DNA from: a bacterium UBA2219 | GTDB lineage: Bacteria > Desulfobacterota > Deferrimicrobia > Deferrimicrobiales > Deferrimicrobiaceae | Length of the DNA: 10,972 nt | Assembly: GCA_002327765.1 (NCBI GenBank) | Contig: DCUH01000068.1 | Coordinates: 1 to 10,972 of the forward strand | Reading direction: 5' to 3' | In this document: piece after piece, positions 1 through 6,041 of the stretch | Numbering within the stretch: position 1 is the first letter of the stretch | Layout: the number at the start of each line of letters is the position of its first letter | Made by a program: the position numbers and the translations under genes | The notes under the pieces: generated by a model | The model's database searches: none | The model's input: the letters and a program-made list of their open reading frames with translations, nothing else | Told to the model about the DNA's origin: nothing

Positions 1-222
1 CGCCTGGTGACCAAGGTCTACCTGACGGGCGGGGCCGCGAAATCCACGTTCCTGAAAGAGATCCTTGCGGAAAAGATCGGGGTCGGCGTTGAGATCTTCG
101 ATCCGATCCAAGGATTGTCGGTCGACGAAAAGACCGTCGACCCCGCCGTGGTTTCCCAATTCAACACCTCCGCAACGGTGTCGATCGGGCTGGCGCTGCG
201 GAACCTGGAGGGTCACGGATGA
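1..222 (+). CDS. pilM: Type IV pilus assembly protein PilM, C-terminal end (5' truncated)
   Basis: The frame is open from base 1 and ends at a TGA at 220-222, so only the last 73 residues are visible; the start lies outside the window. PilM is a cytoplasmic actin/FtsA-like ATP-binding protein that sits under the inner membrane and holds the N-terminal tail of PilN. The visible part fits the end of the second actin-like lobe: a VYLTGGAA nucleotide-pocket motif near the beginning, then an FDPIQGL segment and a closing IGLALRNL helix, as in PilM and FtsA relatives. The stop overlaps the pilN start in an ATGA, which implies translational coupling. Identification rests on this tail plus the pilNOPQ genes that follow. 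Confidence 0.9.
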   Translation, partial: RLVTKVYLTGGAAKSTFLKEILAEKIGVGVEIFDPIQGLSVDEKTVDPAVVSQFNTSATVSIGLALRNLEGHG

Positions 223-752
223 TCCGGATCAATCTTATCCGGGGGAAACGGAAGAAGCGCCGCGAGCTCAATGTGGGGTTCGCGTTCCTCCTCGTTCCCC
301 TGGTCGTGCTGCTCGGAACGCTGTACTTCCACACGACGGTCACGGGAAGGATCAAGTCCCTGGAAACGGGCATCCAGCAGGCCAACGCGGACGTCGAGCG
401 GCTGAAGAAAGAGATCGGCGAGGTGGAGAAGTTCAAGGCCCGGAAGGCCGAGCTCCAGAAGAAGGTGGACATCATCTCCAACCTTCAGAAGAACCGCATC
501 GGCCCCGTCAGGCACTTCGAGGCGCTGTCGTCGGCCATCCCCGAGAAGTGCTGGATCGACAAGCTTGAGATCAAGGGAGACAGGGTCTCCGTTTCCGGGG
601 TGGCGCTGAACAACAACACGGTCGCCAACTTCATGACGGCCCTGGCGCAGACGGGACGCTTCCGGGACGTCGCGCTCGGGTCGGCGGACCAGGCGGCGGT
701 ATCGAACACCAAGCTCGTGAAGTACACCCTGACCTTCCAGGCCGTCAACTGA
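219..752 (+). CDS. pilN: Type IV pilus inner-membrane assembly protein PilN
   Basis: This 177-residue protein has the PilN layout. A short basic cytoplasmic tail begins MIRINLIRG, which resembles the INLLP-type peptide that PilN inserts into a groove of PilM. One membrane helix follows at about residues 20-37. A coiled coil runs from about 44 to 90 (IKSLETGIQQ, then many K/E heptads), and a periplasmic ferredoxin-like domain lies from about 95 to the end (HFEALSSAIP, WIDKLEIKGD, VSGVALNNNT). PilN pairs with PilO to form the inner-membrane arm of the alignment complex. The ATG overlaps the pilM stop by four bases. The INLIR variant of the usual motif is the only small departure seen. No promoter is visible, so it is probably cotranscribed with pilM. 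Confidence 0.93.
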   Translation: MIRINLIRGKRKKRRELNVGFAFLLVPLVVLLGTLYFHTTVTGRIKSLETGIQQANADVERLKKEIGEVEKFKARKAELQKKVDIISNLQKNRIGPVRHFEALSSAIPEKCWIDKLEIKGDRVSVSGVALNNNTVANFMTALAQTGRFRDVALGSADQAAVSNTKLVKYTLTFQAVN

Positions 753-765
753 CCGGCCGGCCGGT
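752..765 (+). repeat. 14-bp perfect palindrome between pilN and pilO
   Basis: ACCGGCCGGCCGGT begins on the last base of the pilN stop codon and is its own reverse complement. It lies in the only gap within the pil operon, a 28-base spacer before pilO. No T-tract follows, so it does not look like a terminator. It could form a small hairpin in the mRNA or be a chance product of high G+C. Its function is unknown. Confidence 0.5.
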
Positions 766-780
766 AGAGAGAGGAAACGA

Positions 781-1401
781 ATGGCGCCGAAACTGGACGA
801 CCTCGCCAGGATTCCCACCAGGCAGAAGATCCTGCTGGCGGTTCTCTTCTCCGCGATCGTCATCGTCGGGTACTACTACCTTTATTACAAGGAAGCCTCC
901 GTCAAGATCGAGACGCTCGACGGGCAGCTGACCACCCTCCGGGCCAAGATCAAGGAGCAGGAAGTGATCGCGGGGAACCTGCAGTCCTTCCAGGAGGAGG
1001 TCAAGAGGCTGGAATCCCAGCTTTCCCTCCTCCTCGAGCAGCTTCCGAACTCCGCGGAGATCCCTTCCCTGCTGAAGAACGTTTCGGACCTGGGGAAGGA
1101 ATCGGGACTCGATTTCGTGAAGTTCGCCCCTTCCGGCGAAGTGCGCAAGGATTTCTACGCGGAGATCCCCGTGTCGATCGTCGTGAACGGGAGCTACCAC
1201 GCCTTCGTCCAGTTCGCCGACAAGGTGAGCCATTATCCTCGCATCGTGAACCTGTCGAACATCGTCTTCGCGAATCCCAAGCAGGGCGGCGGAAACGACG
1301 TCCGCTCGTCCGTGAGCTGCACGGCGACGACCTATCGCTTTTTGGAAGCGCCCGCCGCGACGGATGCACAGAAGGCGGAAGGCAAGGGGAGGGCAAAATG
1401 A
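781..1401 (+). CDS. pilO: Type IV pilus inner-membrane assembly protein PilO
   Basis: The 206-residue product has the PilO layout. A short cytoplasmic tail (MAPKLDDLARIP) is followed by a membrane helix at about residues 17-36 (ILLAVLFSAIVIVGYYYLYY), then a coiled coil at about 38-90. A periplasmic ferredoxin-like domain follows, with the typical IPSLLKNVSDLGKESGLDF and VSIVVNGSYHAFVQFADKVS segments. PilO forms a heterodimer with PilN and contacts PilP. An AGAGAGG purine stretch precedes the ATG at good distance. Unlike its neighbours it does not overlap the gene before it; a 28-base spacer carries a palindrome. Its last codons overlap pilP in an ATGA. The C-terminus (AQKAEGKGRAK) is a short charged tail with no assigned role. 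Confidence 0.93.
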   Translation: MAPKLDDLARIPTRQKILLAVLFSAIVIVGYYYLYYKEASVKIETLDGQLTTLRAKIKEQEVIAGNLQSFQEEVKRLESQLSLLLEQLPNSAEIPSLLKNVSDLGKESGLDFVKFAPSGEVRKDFYAEIPVSIVVNGSYHAFVQFADKVSHYPRIVNLSNIVFANPKQGGGNDVRSSVSCTATTYRFLEAPAATDAQKAEGKGRAK

Positions 1402-1952
1402 GACTCGGTCCCTCGATGTCCCGGGCGTTCGCCGCGCTCGTGGCCGCCGCTTTCCTCCTGGGCGGGGTGTGGGGATGCTCCAAGGAAGAGGCACCCCCTC
1501 CCGGGCCCGTGGTCAAGAAGATCGCCCCGCAGGTTGCGGCCGCGCCTCCCCCGAAAGCCGTCGTCGAGGAGAAGCAGCCGGAAGCCCCTGCCGTGCCGCC
1601 TGCCTATGCGCCCGAGGGGAAACGCGACCCGTTCGTCTCGTTCGTCAAGAGCGACGCCCAGAAGGTGAGGGACGACCAGTCGGCCCTGCCGCCGCTGCAG
1701 CGGTACGACCTGGGCGAATTGAAGATGGTCGGAGTGATCTGGGGCAAGAGCGGGGCTTCGGCCCTCGTCGAGGACGCCGAGGGGAAAGGGTACACGGTGC
1801 ATGTGGGTAACCGCATGGGGCGTGCCGGCGGGGTGGTGACGCGGATCACGGACAAGGAGATCACGGTCAAGGAAGAGTTCCCCGGCGCCGGCGGGAAGAC
1901 GGTGTCGCGGGAGAGCGTGTTGCAGCTCACAACGGCAGGAGGGAACCAATGA
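1398..1952 (+). CDS. pilP: Type IV pilus assembly lipoprotein PilP
   Basis: This is a 184-residue lipoprotein. The N-terminus is basic, a hydrophobic stretch spans residues 10-24, and a VWGC lipobox predicts lipid attachment at Cys27. A proline-rich linker follows with two PPP runs (residues 33-35 and 50-52). The C-terminal beta-sandwich typical of PilP starts at about residue 74 with KRDPFVSFV. It continues through LGELKMVGVIWG, ALVEDAEGKGYTVHVG and GVVTRITDKEITVKEEF, a good match to the family pattern. PilP connects the PilN/PilO arm to the N0 domain of PilQ. An internal Met7 (1416) could also serve as start and would still give a signal peptide. The gene overlaps pilO and pilQ by four bases each, indicating coupled translation. 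Confidence 0.93.
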   Translation: MRLGPSMSRAFAALVAAAFLLGGVWGCSKEEAPPPGPVVKKIAPQVAAAPPPKAVVEEKQPEAPAVPPAYAPEGKRDPFVSFVKSDAQKVRDDQSALPPLQRYDLGELKMVGVIWGKSGASALVEDAEGKGYTVHVGNRMGRAGGVVTRITDKEITVKEEFPGAGGKTVSRESVLQLTTAGGNQ

Positions 1953-4225
1953 TTACCCCGTTACGGCTCTCGGGCCGCATCTTTCGGCCCCGCGTCATGC
2001 AGGGGATGGCGGCGCTTCTACTCGCCTGCCTCCTGATCGCGTCGCCTGTTTTCGCCGCGGAGCCTTCCGGCGCCCGGATGAAGGAACTGGTGGTTTCGAA
2101 GACCCCGTACAGCACCTCGATCCAGGCGGTCGTCGACGGGGCCATCGGGAACTACAACTCCTTCAAGACGAGCGATCCGTTCCGGATCGTGGTCGACATC
2201 TGGGGAGTGGCCCAGGGGACGGTCGCCTCCGAGATACCGGTCGACACGCCGCAGGTCAAGGGGGTGAAGGTTTCCTCCCAGGACGGAAAGATCCGCATGG
2301 TGGTCGAGACGCCGGGCGACAAGCCGATGCCGTTCATGGTGAACGCCGACAAGGGCGGGTTGATCCTGGCCGTCGGCGGGGGGGGCGAGGAGAAGGTCAC
2401 CAGCACGGACCGCCTGAAGGACGACAAGGCGCCGCCGGCGGGCGTTGCCGTTGTGGGCATCGACCTCGAGGACCTTCCGGACGCGTCGAACGTGGTCGTA
2501 ACGACCGCGGGGGAGCCTCCGTACCAGGCCTCCAGGGTCGGGGACCGCGTGACGCTGACGTTCCCCGGGGCTTCGATCGAGAAGGCGCTGCTGCGCCGGA
2601 TCGACGCGGCGAAATTCGAGATCCCGGTCCGGGAGATCCTCCCCTCGACGGGGAAGAAGGCGGTCACGGTCGCCGTGTCGTTCGCGCCGGGGTCGGCCTA
2701 CACGGTGGACAGGAAGGGGAACGCCGTCGTCGTGTCGTTCGCGAAGGCCCCCGGCGCAGCGGGATCCGACCTCGTGGCCCGGGCGGTGGCCAGACCCGCG
2801 GCGGCGAGGGAAGAGGCCGCGGCGAGCGCGGGCTACCCGCAGGACGACCAGCAGTGGGGCTTCCTGAGGAGCTCCGGCGGCGACGTCCGGAAGTACAAGG
2901 GGCAGCGGATCTCGATGGATTTCAAGGACGCCGAGCTCTCGAACATCTTCCGGATCATCGCCGACGTGAGCAACCTCAACGTCATCACGACCGACGACGT
3001 CAAGGGCAAGGTCACCCTCCGGCTGATCAACGTGCCCTGGGACCAGGCGCTCGACATCATCCTCCGATCCAAGGGGCTGGGGGCGGTCCAGGAGGGGAAC
3101 ATCCTGCGGATCGCGCCCACCGCTTCGATCCAGAAGGAGGAGCAGGACCGGCTGAACGCCCAGAAATCGATCGAGCTGTCGAAGGTCGAGGCGATCGCGC
3201 GCGAGGAAGAGGCCCGCACGCTGAGGGAGGGCGTGTTCGACACCATCCCGGTGAGCTACTCCAAGGCGTCCGAGCTTTTGGCCAAGATCAAGCCGCAGGT
3301 CTCCAAGTTCGCGAAGTTCGACAGCGACGACCGCACGAACGTGCTGATCATCCGCGACCTGCCGCAGAACATCGAGAAGGTGAAGGAGCTGGTGGCGCGG
3401 CTCGACACGGCCACGCCGCAAGTCCTGATCGAGGCGAGGATCGTCGAGGTGGACACGTCCTTTACCCGGGAGCTGGGCGTCCAGTGGGGCGGCAACTACA
3501 CCGGCTACAAGGGCGGCACGCAGTACGGGATCGGCGGGTTGCAGAACAACGCCGGCGGGATCAGTTCGGACGGCGCGATCAACTCCTCGACCGCCACCCC
3601 GTACACGTCCACCACGCCGGCGACGAACTACGCGGTCAACCTGCCGGCGTCCATAGGGGCCGGCGCGGGCGGCGGCATCGCCTTCGGGATCCTGAGGGAC
3701 AACCTCCGCCTCGACCTGGCGCTCTCGGCGCTGGAGTCCTCCGGCAAGGCGAAGATCGTCTCCTCGCCGAAGGTGGTCACGGTCGACAACAGGGAGGCCA
3801 CGATCGAGCAGGGCACGCAGATCCCCTACTCGACCGTGTCGGCCTCCGGTACGAACACCCAGTTCATCGACGCGACCTTAAGCCTCAAGGTGACGCCGCA
3901 CATCACACCCGACGGGCGCGTTTCGATGAAGCTCGAGGCGAAGAACGACTCGCAGGGCGAGACAAGCGCAACAGGGCAGCCCGCCATCAACAAGAAGAAG
4001 GCCACGACGGAAGTCCTGATCGGCGACGGCGATACCACCGTCATCGGCGGGATCCTCCAGATCTCCCGGACCGAGAACACGGCCGGACTGCCGTGGCTCT
4101 CGAAGATACCGGTCCTCGGCTACCTGTTCCGGAAGGACACGAACACGGCGAGGAACCGCGAGCTACTGATCTTCATCACGCCGAAGATCCTGAAGGCGGA
4201 GCCGATACAGGCCAGGGCCCTCTGA
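1949..4225 (+). CDS. pilQ: Type IV pilus secretin PilQ
   Basis: This 758-residue outer-membrane secretin is the pore through which the pilus leaves the cell. A signal peptide ends near residue 36 (SPVFA, then AEP). An AMIN domain at about 45-140 would bind peptidoglycan, and a second AMIN-like domain lies at about 170-265. The STN/N0 domain is at about 321-390 (ISMDFKDAELSNIFRIIADV), followed by a charged helical linker (about 393-428) and an N1 domain (about 431-495). The secretin domain then runs to the C-terminus. It contains SSPKVVTVDNREATIEQGTQ and the family signature around IGGILQ, LPWLSKIPVLGYLFR and RELLIFITPKIL. A Gly/Ser/Thr-rich insert sits at about 514-574 in the pore region. A GGCAGGAGGG Shine-Dalgarno precedes the ATG, which overlaps the pilP stop. 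A terminator-like hairpin follows the gene. Confidence 0.96.
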   Translation: MITPLRLSGRIFRPRVMQGMAALLLACLLIASPVFAAEPSGARMKELVVSKTPYSTSIQAVVDGAIGNYNSFKTSDPFRIVVDIWGVAQGTVASEIPVDTPQVKGVKVSSQDGKIRMVVETPGDKPMPFMVNADKGGLILAVGGGGEEKVTSTDRLKDDKAPPAGVAVVGIDLEDLPDASNVVVTTAGEPPYQASRVGDRVTLTFPGASIEKALLRRIDAAKFEIPVREILPSTGKKAVTVAVSFAPGSAYTVDRKGNAVVVSFAKAPGAAGSDLVARAVARPAAAREEAAASAGYPQDDQQWGFLRSSGGDVRKYKGQRISMDFKDAELSNIFRIIADVSNLNVITTDDVKGKVTLRLINVPWDQALDIILRSKGLGAVQEGNILRIAPTASIQKEEQDRLNAQKSIELSKVEAIAREEEARTLREGVFDTIPVSYSKASELLAKIKPQVSKFAKFDSDDRTNVLIIRDLPQNIEKVKELVARLDTATPQVLIEARIVEVDTSFTRELGVQWGGNYTGYKGGTQYGIGGLQNNAGGISSDGAINSSTATPYTSTTPATNYAVNLPASIGAGAGGGIAFGILRDNLRLDLALSALESSGKAKIVSSPKVVTVDNREATIEQGTQIPYSTVSASGTNTQFIDATLSLKVTPHITPDGRVSMKLEAKNDSQGETSATGQPAINKKKATTEVLIGDGDTTVIGGILQISRTENTAGLPWLSKIPVLGYLFRKDTNTARNRELLIFITPKILKAEPIQARAL

Positions 4226-4250
4226 TCCGGGTCGGGGCGTAGACGGATCG

Positions 4251-4286
4251 AAGGGCACCCGGGCTGGACGCGCCGGGTGCCCTTTT
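4251..4286 (+). terminator. Intrinsic terminator after pilQ (possibly an attenuator for aroC)
   Basis: AAGGGCACCCGG (4251-4262) pairs perfectly with CCGGGTGCCCTT (4273-4284), a 12-bp stem with a 10-base loop, followed by TTTT at 4283-4286. This is a classic rho-independent shape, though the T run is short. It begins 26 bases after the pilQ stop and would separate the pil operon from the aro genes. Only 27 bases separate its distal arm from the inferred aroC start, so it could also act as a partial-readthrough element. Confidence 0.82.
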
Positions 4287-4293
4287 CCATTCC

Positions 4294-4305
4294 GGGGGGA
4301 GGGGG
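4294..4305 (+). promoter_or_regulatory. Ribosome binding site of aroC (decides the ATC start)
   Basis: A purine block, six G, one A, then five G, contains GGAGG at 4298-4302, nine bases before ATC at 4312 and 21 before CTG at 4324. It is the only strong Shine-Dalgarno-like sequence between the terminator and the conserved N-terminal motif of chorismate synthase. It is the main reason for placing the aroC start at 4312. Confidence 0.6.
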
Positions 4306-4311
4306 AAAAAG

Positions 4312-5505
4312 ATCGCGCGACTTCTGTTCCGCACCGCAGGCGAGACGCACGGCCCCGCGCTCGTCGCGATCGTCGAGGGGCTGCCGGCCGGCCTAGAGGT
4401 CCGCGCGGAGGACGTGGACAGCGAATTGAGGCGGCGGCAGTCCGGGCACGGCCGCGGCGGTCGGATGGAGATCGAGAAGGACCAGGTCGAGATCCTTTCG
4501 GGCGTGCGCTTCGGGAAGACGCTGGGCGGACCCGTGGCGATGATGCTGCGGAACCTCGACTGGGAGAACTGGCGCGGGAAGATGGCTCAGGACGGCGCAG
4601 GGGCGGGGATCGAGCCGCTGGACACCGTCCGCCCCGGGCACGCGGACCTGCCGGGCGCGCTGAAGTTCGACCACGCCGACGTGCGCAACGTCCTGGAGCG
4701 CGCGAGCGCTAGGGAGACCGCGGCCAGGGTGATGGCGGGGGCCTTGGCGAAGCGGCTGCTGCGCGAGCTCGGCGTAGCGGTCGCGGGGCACGTGATCTCC
4801 ATCGGGCTTTTCCGCGTGGCCCCCGGCGTGGAAGGGGACCCGGAAAGCGCGCAGCGCGCCGAGTCGAGACCGTTGCGGATGGCGGACCCTGTCGCCGAGG
4901 CGGAGGCGATCCGATGGATCGACGCCATGAAGGAGGCGGGGACCACCGCGGGCGGCGTCGTCGAAGTGATCGCGACGGGCGTGCCGCCGGGGCTGGGTTC
5001 CTTCACGGCGTGGGACATGCGCCTGGACGGCCGGCTCGGCCAGGCGCTGATGAGCATCCAGGCGATCAAGGGGGTCGAGATCGGGGGCGGCTGCGGCCTG
5101 TCCGCGCTCCCCGGATACGAGGCGCTCGACGAGGTGTTCCCGGGGCCGTCCGGCCACAACCTCCTCCTGGGCGGGCGCGCGCTGCCGTTCCACCGGGAAA
5201 CGAACCGCGCCGGGGGGCTGGAAGGCGGGATGACGAACGGGGAGCCGCTGGTCGTGCGGGCCGCCATGAAGCCGATCCCGACGCAGCAGACGGCGCTGCG
5301 CACGGTCACGCTGGGCGGCTGGAAGCCCGCGGAGGCCCACCGGGAGCGGGGCGACGCCTGCGCGGTGCCCGCCGCGGCCGTCGTCGCCGAGGCGATGACC
5401 GCCATCGTCCTTGCGGATGCGTTCCTGGAAAAATTCGGAGGGGATGCGTTGCGGGATATCCTCTATAATTACACAAACTACCTCGAGCGTATCTGCGGGA
5501 GATGA
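4312..5505 (+). CDS. aroC: Chorismate synthase AroC with apparent non-canonical ATC start
   Basis: AroC converts 5-enolpyruvylshikimate-3-phosphate to chorismate using reduced FMN, the last step of the shikimate pathway. From ATC at 4312 the product is 397 residues, close to the upper end of the usual 350-390. Conserved blocks are all present: TAGETHG near the N-terminus (most members have AGESHG), RRQSGHGRGGRM, RPGHADLPGALKF, RASARETAARVMAG, and near the C-terminal part NRAGGLEGGMTNGEP and MKPIPTQQTA. No ATG, GTG or TTG occurs in frame between the upstream stop (TAG 4240-4242) and TAGETHG. The first such codon, GTG at 4414, would delete that motif. ATC at 4312 has an ideal Shine-Dalgarno and gives M-A-R-L-L-F-R, resembling normal AroC starts. 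CTG at 4324 or a sequencing error (ATG read as ATC) are the alternatives. The gene overlaps aroK by four bases. Confidence 0.93.
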   Translation: MARLLFRTAGETHGPALVAIVEGLPAGLEVRAEDVDSELRRRQSGHGRGGRMEIEKDQVEILSGVRFGKTLGGPVAMMLRNLDWENWRGKMAQDGAGAGIEPLDTVRPGHADLPGALKFDHADVRNVLERASARETAARVMAGALAKRLLRELGVAVAGHVISIGLFRVAPGVEGDPESAQRAESRPLRMADPVAEAEAIRWIDAMKEAGTTAGGVVEVIATGVPPGLGSFTAWDMRLDGRLGQALMSIQAIKGVEIGGGCGLSALPGYEALDEVFPGPSGHNLLLGGRALPFHRETNRAGGLEGGMTNGEPLVVRAAMKPIPTQQTALRTVTLGGWKPAEAHRERGDACAVPAAAVVAEAMTAIVLADAFLEKFGGDALRDILYNYTNYLERICGR

Positions 5506-6041
5506 CCTCGGCCGGAGGGTTCCCGGGCGTCGTCCTCGTCGGGTTCATGGGGTCGGGCAAGAGCTCGGTCGGCAGGGAACTGGCGCGCAGGACCGGCGCC
5601 GAGTTCGTCGACGCGGACGCATGGATCGAGAGGAAGGCCGGTCGCCCTATCCGGGCCCTTTTCGCCGAGGAGGGTGAGCCGGCGTTCCGCGAGAGGGAGA
5701 AGGCCGCGCTGCGGGAGATCTTTGCCGTGAAGGGGCGCGTGGTGGCCGCGGGGGGCGGGGCGTTCCTCGACGAGGAGAACCGGAGGCTGATGAAGGCGTA
5801 CGGCCCGGTGGTCTACCTCGAGGCGAGCGCCGGGACGGTCATGCGCCGCCTCGCGAGCGACTCGAAGCGGCCCTTGCTGCAGGGCGCGGACCGGGAAGGC
5901 ATCGTGAAGGACCTCCTCGACCGGAGGGTCCCGGAGTACCGGCGGGCCGACCACACCGTCCCGACCGACGGGCGCACGGTGAAGGAGATCGCGGGGCGGA
6001 TCATCGGATTGCTGAAGACACGGGAGGGCGGCGGAGCTTGA
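5502..6041 (+). CDS. aroK: Shikimate kinase
   Basis: AroK phosphorylates shikimate at the 3-hydroxyl using ATP. The 179-residue product is of normal length. It has a Walker A loop GFMGSGKS (residues 14-21) and a D-A-D motif (Asp37 and Asp39, for Mg and shikimate). It also has the substrate-binding EPAFRERE segment with Arg62, the Gly-rich AAGGGAF loop (Gly83-85), the lid arginine Arg122 in SKRPLLQ, and the late substrate arginine Arg141 in RRVPEYR. These correspond to the catalytic set known from the Mycobacterium tuberculosis enzyme. The ATG overlaps the aroC TGA (ATGA), and the stop overlaps the aroB TTG (TTGA), so translation is probably coupled through all three genes. Confidence 0.95.
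   Translation: MTSAGGFPGVVLVGFMGSGKSSVGRELARRTGAEFVDADAWIERKAGRPIRALFAEEGEPAFREREKAALREIFAVKGRVVAAGGGAFLDEENRRLMKAYGPVVYLEASAGTVMRRLASDSKRPLLQGADREGIVKDLLDRRVPEYRRADHTVPTDGRTVKEIAGRIIGLLKTREGGGA

Noticed and set aside
2018..4242. Long open frames inside pilQ: 467 codons on the minus strand and 462 codons in another plus frame
   Set aside because: Shadows of the secretin gene; Arg/Gly/His-rich translations with no recognisable motif.
4414..4416. GTG as start of aroC
   Set aside because: It would remove TAGETHG and about 34 conserved residues, and has no Shine-Dalgarno.
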